Source: CAVSRC01 sp963750065
Lineage (GTDB): Bacteria > Pseudomonadota > Alphaproteobacteria > Rhizobiales > Kaistiaceae
Length of the DNA stretch: 64,000 bases
Assembly: GCA_963750065.1 (NCBI GenBank)
Contig: CAVVPK010000034.1
Span: 189,394 to 253,393, forward strand
Reading direction: 5' to 3'
Shown here: positions 57,018 to 64,000 of the stretch, in pieces
Position numbering within the stretch: the stretch's first letter is position 1
How the letters are laid out: each line of letters starts with the position of its first letter
Translations under genes and position numbers: made by a program
The notes under the pieces: generated by a model
What the model saw: only the letters and a program-made list of their open reading frames with translations
What the model was told of the DNA's origin: nothing
Database searches by the model: none

Positions 57018-57716
57018 ATGATTTCAGGGCACATTCTTCGGGCGGCGGGTTTCATCGCCACCGCGACGCTGGTGGCGGCCGGACCGGCAGCGGCACAGGC
57101 GCAGATCATCCAGGTGCCGCAAGTGCAGCCGCCGAGCGACCAGTTCGCGCCGCAGTTCATCCCCGATACGCAGCAGCCGGCGCCGGATACGCAGCTGCCG
57201 GCGCCCGCCACGCAGCAGCCGGCGCCCAATACGCTGCAGCCGGCGCCGGACACGCTGCAACAGCCCGATCTCGGCGGCCAGCAGCCGGGGACGCTGGCGC
57301 CGGACACGCAGTCGGTTCCCGACGTACAGACGGAGCCGGAGGCGACGCATATCTCCAATCCGGTCGCGGTCTTCGCCGGCCTCGACAAGATCACCGGGCG
57401 GATCATCAAGTTCGACGTCTATATCAACGAAACCGTGCAGTTCGGCGCCCTGCAGGTGACGCCGCGGGTCTGCTACACGCGCCCGCCGACCGAGGAGCCG
57501 CAGACCGACGCCTTCGTCGAGGTCGACGAGATTACCCTCAACCGCAAGATTCAGCGCATCTTCACCGGCTGGATGTTCGCCGCCAGCCCCGGCCTGCATG
57601 CGGTGGACAATGCGGTGTATGACGTGTGGCTGACAGACTGCAAGCTGAAGTCGAACGTGCCGCCGCCCTCGGCCCGCAAGGATGCGCCCGCGCCGTCGAC
57701 AGCAAAGAAGCAGTAG
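57018..57716 (+). CDS. DUF2155 domain-containing exported protein
   Basis: Start placed at the ATG at 57018 (MISGHILRAAGFIATATLVA, a signal peptide); an upstream TTG adds seven residues. Residues ~20-115 are a Pro/Gln/Thr-rich linker with repeats of the PAPDT(Q/L) type. The DUF2155 domain follows: VAVFAGLDKITGRIIKFDVY, FGALQVTPRVCYTRPPTEEP, and FTGWMFAASPGLHAVDNAVY with VWLTDCK. Function unknown; in alphaproteobacteria it lies next to aat/accC as here. Convergent with aat, 2 bases apart. Confidence 0.9.
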   Translation: MISGHILRAAGFIATATLVAAGPAAAQAQIIQVPQVQPPSDQFAPQFIPDTQQPAPDTQLPAPATQQPAPNTLQPAPDTLQQPDLGGQQPGTLAPDTQSVPDVQTEPEATHISNPVAVFAGLDKITGRIIKFDVYINETVQFGALQVTPRVCYTRPPTEEPQTDAFVEVDEITLNRKIQRIFTGWMFAASPGLHAVDNAVYDVWLTDCKLKSNVPPPSARKDAPAPSTAKKQ

Positions 57717-57718
57717 CT

Positions 57719-58342
57719 TCAATCCAACCGAAAGAAATCGCCGTCCCTGTCGAGCGCATCGTCGAGCAGGCGCTGGTAGTGGGCGCGGTCGACGTCGATG
57801 GCGCCGAACTGCTTCAGGTGCGGCGTGGTGAACTGGGTGTCGAGCAGCATGTAGCCGCCGGCCTTCAGGCGTTCGACGAGATGCACCAGCGCCACCTTCG
57901 AGGCGTCGCGCTGGCGTGAGAACATGCTCTCGCCGAAGAAGGCCGCGCCGAGACTGACGCCGTATAGCCCGCCGACCAGCTCGCCGCCCTGCCAGGTCTC
58001 CACCGTGTGGGCGGCGCCGAAATCGAACAGCTCGCCGTAGAGCTTGCGAATGCGCTGGTTGATCCAGGTCTTCGGCCGTACCGGGGTGGCGCCGGCGCAG
58101 CCGTCGATCACTGCGCCAAAATCATGGTCGATGCGGATGTCGAAGCGGCCGGAGGCGACGGTGCGGGCGAGCCGCTTGGGAACATGGAAGCTGTCGAGCG
58201 GCAGGATGCCGCGGCTCTCCGGCTCGATCCAGTAGAGGCTGGGGTCGTCCGCCGCCTCGGCCATAGGGAAGATCCCCAGGGCGTAGGCCTTGAGCAGCAC
58301 CTGCGGCGTGATTTCCAAGAGCTGTTCATCGGGCGCGGCCAT
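57719..58342 (-). CDS. aat: Leucyl/phenylalanyl-tRNA-protein transferase
   Basis: A 207-residue cytoplasmic enzyme that adds Leu or Phe from tRNA to proteins with N-terminal Lys or Arg, marking them for ClpAP. YALGIFPMAEAADDPSLYWI and ESRGILPLDSFHVPKRLAR, then ETWQGGELVGGLYGVSLG and FFGESMFSRQRDASKVALV are the standard motifs. The gene follows accC by 9 bases. Confidence 0.95.
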   Translation of the reverse strand: MAAPDEQLLEITPQVLLKAYALGIFPMAEAADDPSLYWIEPESRGILPLDSFHVPKRLARTVASGRFDIRIDHDFGAVIDGCAGATPVRPKTWINQRIRKLYGELFDFGAAHTVETWQGGELVGGLYGVSLGAAFFGESMFSRQRDASKVALVHLVERLKAGGYMLLDTQFTTPHLKQFGAIDVDRAHYQRLLDDALDRDGDFFRLD

Positions 58343-58351
58343 GACCGCAAT

Positions 58352-59710
58352 CTAGGTCGATGCCAGGCGTTTCTCCAGCCAGTGGATGTCGTAGTTGCCG
58401 CTGGCGACGTCGGCGTCGTGGACGAGTTCGCGGAACAGCGGGATCGTCGTGCGGATGCCGTCGACGACGAATTCGTCGAGCGCCCGGTTGAGGCGCATCA
58501 TGCATTCCTGCCGGGTACGGGCGTGGACGATCAGCTTGCCGATCAGGCTGTCGTAGAAGGGGGGGATGGAATAGCCCTGATAGACGGCCGAATCGACGCG
58601 CACGCCCAGGCCCCCGGGCGGGTGGTAGTAAATGATCTTGCCGGGCGAGGCCATGAAGGTCCGCGGGTCCTCGGCATTGATGCGGCATTCGATGGCGTGG
58701 CCCTCGAAGCGCACTTCGTCCTGCGTGAAGGACAGGCCGAGACCGGCGGCCACCCGGATCTGCTCGTTGACCAGGTCGATGCCGGTCACCGCCTCGGTCA
58801 CCGGGTGCTCGACCTGCAGGCGCGTGTTCATCTCGATGAAGTAGAACTCGCCATTCTCGTAGAGGAACTCGATCGTGCCGGCACCGGCATAGCCGAGCTC
58901 GGCAATGGCCCCGGCGACGATGCCGCCGATGCGCGCCCGCTGCTCCGGCGTGATGACCGGGGAGGGGGACTCCTCCATCACCTTCTGGTGGCGGCGCTGC
59001 AGCGAGCAGTCGCGCTCGCCGAGATGGACGCCGCCGCCCTTGCCGTCGCCCATCACCTGAAACTCGATGTGGCGCGGGGCGCCGAGATATTTCTCGATAT
59101 AGACGGCGTCGTCGCCGAAGGCGGCGCGCGCCTCGGCGCGGGCGGTCGACAGGGCCATGCCCAGGTCATCGGCGCTCTTCGCCACCTTCATGCCGCGTCC
59201 GCCGCCGCCGGCCGCCGCCTTGATGATCACCGGGTAGCCGATGTCGTCGGCAATCTTGAGCGCCGTAGCGTCGTCGGAAACGCCGCCCTCCGAGCCCGGC
59301 ACCACGGGAATGCCGAGCCGCGCGGCAGTGCGCTTGGCCTCGATCTTGTCGCCCATGATGCGGATGTGCTCGGCGCTGGGGCCGATGAAGACGACGCCGT
59401 GCGCCTCGAGGATCTCGGCGAAGCGGGCGTTTTCCGACAGGAAGCCGTAGCCCGGATGCACGGCTTCCGCGCCGGTGATCTCGCAGGCCGCGAGAATCTG
59501 GGGAATGTTGAGGTAGGATTCGCGTGCCGGCGGCGGGCCGATGCACACGCTCTCGTCGGCCAGCCGCACATGCATGGCGTTGGCATCGGCGGTGGAATGG
59601 ACCGCCACCGTGGCAATGCCGAGCTCCTTGCAGGCACGCAGCACCCGCAGCGCGATCTCGCCGCGGTTGGCGATCAGGATCTTGTTGAACAAACGGGGTG
59701 CCGCGGTCAT
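58352..59710 (-). CDS. accC: Biotin carboxylase subunit of acetyl-CoA carboxylase
   Basis: A 452-residue ATP-grasp enzyme that carboxylates the biotin on AccB in the first step of fatty acid synthesis. The start MTAAPRLFNKILIANRGEIA is typical. KAAAGGGGRGMKVA is the ATP-binding Gly-rich loop, and NTRLQVEHPVTEAVTGIDLV contains active-site Arg/Glu residues. Its start overlaps the accB stop by 4 bases. Confidence 0.96.
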   Translation of the reverse strand: MTAAPRLFNKILIANRGEIALRVLRACKELGIATVAVHSTADANAMHVRLADESVCIGPPPARESYLNIPQILAACEITGAEAVHPGYGFLSENARFAEILEAHGVVFIGPSAEHIRIMGDKIEAKRTAARLGIPVVPGSEGGVSDDATALKIADDIGYPVIIKAAAGGGGRGMKVAKSADDLGMALSTARAEARAAFGDDAVYIEKYLGAPRHIEFQVMGDGKGGGVHLGERDCSLQRRHQKVMEESPSPVITPEQRARIGGIVAGAIAELGYAGAGTIEFLYENGEFYFIEMNTRLQVEHPVTEAVTGIDLVNEQIRVAAGLGLSFTQDEVRFEGHAIECRINAEDPRTFMASPGKIIYYHPPGGLGVRVDSAVYQGYSIPPFYDSLIGKLIVHARTRQECMMRLNRALDEFVVDGIRTTIPLFRELVHDADVASGNYDIHWLEKRLAST

Positions 59711-60150
59711 TCGATGATCATCAGCGGCTCGCCGTATTCGACGGGCTGGGCATCGTCGACCAGGATTTCCTTGACCGTGCCCGCGCGCGGCGCCGGAATT
59801 TGATTCATGGTCTTCATCGCCTCGATGATCATCACCGTCTGGCCTTCCTTCACCCGGTCGCCGACATCGACGAACGGCTTGGCGCCGGGCTCGGGGGAAA
59901 GGTAGGCGGTGCCGACCATCGGTGAGGCAACCATGCCGGCGTGGTTGGCGGGTTCAGCCGGGCGCTCCTCGGCGGCAGACGGCGGCGGCGGCGCGGGAGC
60001 CGGTGCGGCGGCGGCGATGGTCAGGCTGCGGGCGATGCGCACGCGCGTGTTGTTCTGCTCGATTTCGATCTCGGTCAGCCCGGTCTCGTTGAGCAGGTCG
60101 GCCAGTTGACGGATCAGGTCCTGGTCGACGATCGGTTTGTTCTCGGCCAT
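59707..60150 (-). CDS. accB: Biotin carboxyl carrier protein of acetyl-CoA carboxylase
   Basis: A 147-residue carrier. The start is MAENKPIVDQDLIRQLADLL at 60150; codons further upstream belong to aroQ in another frame. A Pro/Ala-rich linker (AAAAPAPAPPPPSAAEE) precedes the biotinyl domain, with the modified Lys in MIIEAMKTMNQIPA (EAMK). Overlaps both neighbours. Confidence 0.96.
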   Translation of the reverse strand: MAENKPIVDQDLIRQLADLLNETGLTEIEIEQNNTRVRIARSLTIAAAAPAPAPPPPSAAEERPAEPANHAGMVASPMVGTAYLSPEPGAKPFVDVGDRVKEGQTVMIIEAMKTMNQIPAPRAGTVKEILVDDAQPVEYGEPLMIIE

Positions 60151-60632
60151 TAGTCCCTCTTCCGCTTGCCCGGTTTCTTGTCGTCTTTCTTGCCGTCGGA
60201 GATCAACACCTGCATTGCCTCCAGCGCCAGCATGTAGCCCTGTGGCCCGAGGCCGCAAATGGTCCCGACGGCGACCGGCGAGACGTAGGAATGATGCCGG
60301 AAGTCCTCGCGGGCGAAGATGTTGGACAGGTGCACCTCGATCACTGGCAGGCCGACGGCGCGAATCGCGTCGTGAATGGCGACGGAAGTATGCGTATAGG
60401 CGCCGGGATTGATGACGATGCCGCGGGCGGTGCTCATCGCCTCCTGAATCCAGTCGACCAGCGTGCCCTCCTGGTTGGACTGGCGGAAATCGACCGCTAG
60501 TCCGAGCTTCTTTCCCGCCGCCACGCAGTCACGCTCGATATCGGCCAGGCTCGCCGCACCGTAGACGCCAGGCTCGCGCGTGCCGAGCAGGTTAAGGTTG
60601 GGGCCGTTGAGAATGAGGACCGGGACAGCCAT
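60150..60632 (-). CDS. aroQ: Type II 3-dehydroquinate dehydratase
   Basis: A 160-residue shikimate-pathway enzyme. VLILNGPNLNLLGTREPGVY contains the active-site Tyr region, NPGAYTHTSVAIHDAI the substrate-binding loop and VIEVHLSNIFAREDFRHHS the conserved His. The C-terminus is Lys-rich. It is the first gene of the aroQ-accB-accC-aat run. Confidence 0.95.
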   Translation of the reverse strand: MAVPVLILNGPNLNLLGTREPGVYGAASLADIERDCVAAGKKLGLAVDFRQSNQEGTLVDWIQEAMSTARGIVINPGAYTHTSVAIHDAIRAVGLPVIEVHLSNIFAREDFRHHSYVSPVAVGTICGLGPQGYMLALEAMQVLISDGKKDDKKPGKRKRD

Positions 60633-60746
60633 GAATGCGAGTTTCCGCCGCTGCGGCGACCAACCATGGCCTGCCGCCCGAAATGGCGCGTTTATAGGAG
60701 GTTGCCGGGCGGAGGGAAAGCCCCGCCCGGGGGAGCGCCGGGGGCC

Positions 60747-61592
60747 TTAGCAGTCCTTGCTGGTGCAGGCGCTGGCCAGGGCGTCGATCTTGGTCTTGAG
60801 GGTGTCGTAGCCGATCGCGCCGACAATGACCTCCTTGTGGGTCACGTAGCTCGGCGTGCCGGTCAGGTTGAGCTTTCCGGCGAGATTGTAGGATTCGGTG
60901 ATCGTCTGCTTCACCTCGTCCGAATCGAGCTTCGTCTTCAGCACCGCCGGGTCGAGGCCGAGACTGGCGGCCACGGCCAGCGCCTTGTCACCGTTCACCT
61001 GGCCGGGCTCCTCGAGCATGGCGTCGTGGAACGCGGCGTATTTGTCGGGCGCCGTCATGTGCAGCGCTATCGCCACCTTGGCGGCCTCGACCGATCCGGG
61101 GCCGAGCACGGGGAACTGCTTGAGCACGACCCTGAGATCCGGATCGCCGGCGATCAGCTTCTTCATGTCGGCCTCGGCGCGCCGGCAATAGGTGCAGTTG
61201 TAGTCGAAGAACTCGACCAGGGTGACCTTGCCGTCGGGGTTGCCGAGGATGACCTGATGCTTGGAATCGAAGATCGTCGCCGCCGAGTTGGTGATGGCCT
61301 TCGCCTGCGCGACCTGTGCGGCGGCGTCGCGCCGGCGCTGCAGCTCGGTGATGGAGTCGGAGATGACCTCCGGATGGGCGATCAGGTAGTTGCGGATGAT
61401 GCCTTCCAGTTCCTTGCGCTGATCGTCGCTGAACTCGGCCATTTTGACGGCGGCGGCTGCGACCGGCGTCGCATCGGCTGCTGGGGCGGTGGGGGCGGCG
61501 GCACGGTTCTGGCCGGTGCCGACGACGTAGCCGATGCCGCCGACGGCGAGAGCGCCGACGACGGCAATGGCGGTGGTGATGCTAGGGTTCAT
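60747..61592 (-). CDS. DsbA-family thiol:disulfide oxidoreductase (Com1-like)
   Basis: A 281-residue periplasmic protein. The Met at 61592 (MNPSITTAIAVVGALAVGG) begins a signal/anchor segment; an Ala/Pro-rich linker follows, then a helical region (RKELEGIIRNYLIAHPEVIS) as in Com1-like proteins. The thioredoxin domain has the active site in FFDYNCTYCRRAEADMK (CTYC) and the cis-Pro in LTGTPSYVTH. It likely forms disulfides in exported proteins. Confidence 0.92.
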   Translation of the reverse strand: MNPSITTAIAVVGALAVGGIGYVVGTGQNRAAAPTAPAADATPVAAAAVKMAEFSDDQRKELEGIIRNYLIAHPEVISDSITELQRRRDAAAQVAQAKAITNSAATIFDSKHQVILGNPDGKVTLVEFFDYNCTYCRRAEADMKKLIAGDPDLRVVLKQFPVLGPGSVEAAKVAIALHMTAPDKYAAFHDAMLEEPGQVNGDKALAVAASLGLDPAVLKTKLDSDEVKQTITESYNLAGKLNLTGTPSYVTHKEVIVGAIGYDTLKTKIDALASACTSKDC

Positions 61593-61638
61593 TGAAGTCT
61601 CCAAAGGCGGCGGAGCAGGATCGCGGGGCGATCCATGG

Positions 61639-63009
61639 CTACTTATTCGATTTATACGATATGATGTCGTCGGCGCGAAGCCAGGCCGGGCTGCCGCGCT
61701 TCAATTTTGTCTGGGCCCGGATTGCCTGAATCTGGGCGTCCTTTACGTCGCCCTCGATGAACAGGCCCTGGGCGGTGGCGAGCTGGGCCATCGGCTCGTT
61801 GTTCTGCATGGCATAGGCGCGCGCCAGGGCATGGTAGCCGCCGGGGAGGTCGGGATAGTTGATGACCGCCGCCGACAGCAGCCTGACGGCCTCGTCGGCA
61901 TCGCTGCGGCCGCCAACGGCAACCAGCGCCTGGCCGAGCAGCACCTTGATCAGGTTCTCACGGGGGGCGAGCGAAACCGCCTTGCGCAAGGGGCCGAGCG
62001 CGTCCTTCGGCTTGCCGATCTGGAGCAGGACCTGTCCCTTCAGTTCCCAGAAATACGGGTCGTCGGGGCTGGCGCGGGTGAGCGCGTCGATCTGTTTCAA
62101 CGCATCGACGGCGCGCCCGTTGCGGTAGACCGCAATCGCCCGGGCGTAGCGGGCCGGCAGACTCTGGTCGCTGATCGGATAGCGCCGCATGACCTGTAGC
62201 GGCGACCAGGTGAAGCCGACCAGCTTGGCGCGCACGAGGTCGTGACGTGCCTGCAGCGCAGGCGAATCCTTCTGGTTGTAGTAGGGGCTGGCCCGAACCA
62301 GCTGTTCCAAGGTGACGATGCGCTCGCGCGGCATCGGGTGGCTCTGCAGATAGGGGTTGGCGCTGCGCGCATCCAGCAAGCTGTCGTTGGCGAGCCGCTT
62401 GAGCACGGCGAGCATGCCGGCGCCGGACTGGTGGGTCTTGTTGAGGTAGTCCACCGCGGCGCGGTCGGCGGCGGCCTCCTGGTCGCGCTGATAGCGCAGC
62501 AGGCTGCGCTGGGCGATGGTGGCGCCGCTGCTGACGATGCCCGACCCGGCGCCGCCGCCGCCGGCTATCGCGACGCCGACGCCGGCAAGCGTGGCCAGCA
62601 GCAGCGCGGCGCTGGTATCGGCAATTGCCTGCTTCATGCTGGCCACGTCTTCGTGCGCGATGTGGCCGGTCTCATGCGCCAGAACCCCGATCAACTCGTT
62701 CGGTGTCTCCGACTTGATGATGGTGCCGACGTTTATGAACAGCCGATGCCCGGTGGTGACGAAGGCGTTGAAGGCCTGATCGTTGATCAGCATGATCTTC
62801 GGCATCTGCTGACCGGCGGCCTTGACGATCGGCCTCAGATAGTCGGCAATCAGGGCCTCGGTCTCAGCATCGCGCACGGTGGCGACACGGCCGTCGGCGA
62901 AGGCCGTCGGAGGCGGCAAGGCGAGCGTCAGCGCCAGCGCGCCGGCCGCGATCCGGCTCGGGACTTTCCAGGGGCTTCGGCACCTGCTAGGGACCGCTGC
63001 GTTTCGCAT
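61639..63009 (-). CDS. M48-family metalloprotease with TPR repeats (BepA-like)
   Basis: A 456-residue periplasmic zinc protease involved in outer-membrane protein quality control. The signal peptide includes AAGALALTLALPPPTAFADG. The zinc site is VLAHETGHIAHEDV (HExxH), with the third ligand in the QEAAADRAAVDYL segment (E/D-R-A pattern). The C-terminal ~180 residues are helical TPR-like repeats (SPDDPYFWELKGQVLLQIGK). Separated from the DsbA-like gene by 46 bases. Confidence 0.92.
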   Translation of the reverse strand: MRNAAVPSRCRSPWKVPSRIAAGALALTLALPPPTAFADGRVATVRDAETEALIADYLRPIVKAAGQQMPKIMLINDQAFNAFVTTGHRLFINVGTIIKSETPNELIGVLAHETGHIAHEDVASMKQAIADTSAALLLATLAGVGVAIAGGGGAGSGIVSSGATIAQRSLLRYQRDQEAAADRAAVDYLNKTHQSGAGMLAVLKRLANDSLLDARSANPYLQSHPMPRERIVTLEQLVRASPYYNQKDSPALQARHDLVRAKLVGFTWSPLQVMRRYPISDQSLPARYARAIAVYRNGRAVDALKQIDALTRASPDDPYFWELKGQVLLQIGKPKDALGPLRKAVSLAPRENLIKVLLGQALVAVGGRSDADEAVRLLSAAVINYPDLPGGYHALARAYAMQNNEPMAQLATAQGLFIEGDVKDAQIQAIRAQTKLKRGSPAWLRADDIISYKSNK

Positions 63010-63166
63010 CGTCTTTCCCGGCCTCGATGTCTGGTTGTTTCTGCCGCAGTTCGATTACGTTAGGGAGCCCTCGCGGGCGGGTCAACGCGACCCTCTGCCG
63101 GCGAAGGGGAATGGCCGGTAAATTGGGCGGGAGCAAGACGTTACGGGGTGCTGGGGAGGTGCGGCG

Positions 63167-64000
63167 ATGAGCCGCCGGCCGTCCGCCTCGCGGCGCAGCG
63201 AGATCCAGCCGTTCATCGTCATGGACGTCATGCGCGCGGCCGCCGACCGCGAGCAGACGGGCGAGCGCGTCGTCCACATGGAAGTCGGCCAGCCGGGCGC
63301 CAGAGCGCCCGAAAAGGTGCTGGAAGCGGCGCGGACCGCCGTTGCCGACGGCCATTTCCGCTACACCGAGGCACTGGGTCTGAGGGCGCTGAGGGCGCGC
63401 ATCGCGCGCCATTACGCAGAAGCATACGGCCTCGATGTGCCGGCCGAGCGGATCGTGGTGACGACCGGCTCGTCGGCGGCCTTCAACCTCGCCTTTCTCG
63501 GCGCCTTCGATGCCGGCGAGCGGGTGGCGATCGCCGCGCCCGGCTATCCGGCCTACAAGAACCTCATCGCCGCGCTCGGCCTCGTCCCGGTCGTGATCGA
63601 GACCGACGCCGCGACCCGTCACGTGCTGACGCCTGAGATGCTGGAACGCGCCCATGCGCAAGCGCCGCTGGCCGGCGTTCTGGTCGCCAGCCCGGCGAAT
63701 CCCAGCGGCACCATGATGACGCCGGAGGCGCTCGGCGCGCTGATCGCGGCGGCGCACGATCTCGGCATCCAGTTCATCTCCGACGAAATCTACCACCGGC
63801 TGGTCTATGCCGGCACGGCGGCCACCGCGCTTCGGTTTTCGCAGGACGCCATCGTCATCAATTCCTTTTCGAAATACTACTGCATGACCGGCTGGCGGGT
63901 CGGCTGGATGGTGCTGCCTGAGCCGCTCATCCGCCCGGTCGAGCGCATCGCGCAGAACCTCTACATTTCCGCGCCGGACATCTCGCAGCGGGCGGCGATT
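63167..64000 (+). CDS. Pyridoxal-phosphate aminotransferase (class I/II), partial at window end
   Basis: An open frame from the ATG at 63167 (MSRRPSASRRSEIQPFIVMD) runs off the window after 278 residues. VVHMEVGQPGARAPEKVLEA, GVLVASPANPSGTMMTPEAL, IQFISDEIYHRLVYAG and NSFSKYYCMTGWRVGWMV are class I/II aminotransferase motifs; the Lys of SFSKYY near residue 234 binds the cofactor. GGGGAGG lies upstream of the start. Divergent from the M48 gene. Substrate not assignable; aspartate- or alanine-type is typical. Confidence 0.9.
   Translation, partial: MSRRPSASRRSEIQPFIVMDVMRAAADREQTGERVVHMEVGQPGARAPEKVLEAARTAVADGHFRYTEALGLRALRARIARHYAEAYGLDVPAERIVVTTGSSAAFNLAFLGAFDAGERVAIAAPGYPAYKNLIAALGLVPVVIETDAATRHVLTPEMLERAHAQAPLAGVLVASPANPSGTMMTPEALGALIAAAHDLGIQFISDEIYHRLVYAGTAATALRFSQDAIVINSFSKYYCMTGWRVGWMVLPEPLIRPVERIAQNLYISAPDISQRAAI

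Noticed and set aside
60703..60730. Terminator after the DsbA-like gene
   Set aside because: A GC-rich hairpin (CCGGGCGG/CCGCCCGG) is present, but no T-run follows on the minus strand, so it was not listed.

Overview
The window is GC-rich with alphaproteobacterial, probably Hyphomicrobiales (Rhizobiales)-like, gene content. The evidence is the linked run DUF2155 protein - aat - accC - accB - aroQ - DsbA-like - M48 protease, a pca operon with a fused PcaD-PcaC protein, TadG-like pilus proteins, a FadR-type sugar-acid cluster and a type I secreted RTX protein. Species cannot be named from sequence alone.

Layout. 0-0.7 kb: chimeric RecD2-like helicase remnant. 0.8-3.7 kb: two-component system (histidine kinase plus OmpR-type regulator) divergent from a small exported Met/Gly-rich protein gene that is frameshifted. 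4.2-13.5 kb: sugar or sugar-acid catabolic cluster with two SDR dehydrogenases, a GntR/FCD regulator, an enolase-superfamily dehydratase, a three-gene ABC importer without an ATPase gene (binding-protein gene carries an in-frame TGA), a Gfo/Idh/MocA oxidoreductase and a tautomerase-like protein. A shared CTATAGATT motif in two intergenic regions is a candidate operator. 13.9-20.64 kb: a block of minus-strand genes ending at a tyrosine integrase next to a 45-bp 3' fragment of tRNA-Lys, i.e. one end of an integrative element carrying an AlpA-like protein, a Rep-like protein and several unknown small proteins. 20.9-21.75 kb: decayed helicase-type restriction gene.

22.0-36.5 kb: RTX export locus: type I ABC transporter, HlyD-like adaptor, a LuxR-type regulator on the opposite strand, one giant RTX gene (about 3,233 residues once three single-base insertions are removed) and a HlyC/RtxC-like acyltransferase. 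The RTX gene holds a 909-bp internal duplication with one mismatch and 12 C-terminal repeats. 36.8-40.4 kb: gene fragments (ImmA/IrrE N-terminus, thermonuclease N-terminus, unknown proteins) and two nearly identical 840-bp IS5-family (IS427-like) elements. 40.4-43.4 kb: two TadG-like proteins with von Willebrand A domains. 43.8-47.4 kb: ribose-type sugar ABC importer, complete. 47.7-55.4 kb: protocatechuate branch of the beta-ketoadipate pathway, order pcaB-pcaL-pcaI-pcaJ-pcaF-pcaH-pcaG on the minus strand with divergent IclR regulator pcaR; a palindrome close to the known PcaR site lies between them. 55.4-64 kb: GlpD-like dehydrogenase and conserved chromosomal genes, ending in a truncated aminotransferase.

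A theme across the window is single-base disruption of otherwise well-kept genes, mostly +1 insertions (small exported protein, RTX gene three times, pcaI, ImmA/IrrE fragment). This could be true decay or consensus errors in the assembly; it should be resolved before any gene is called dead.
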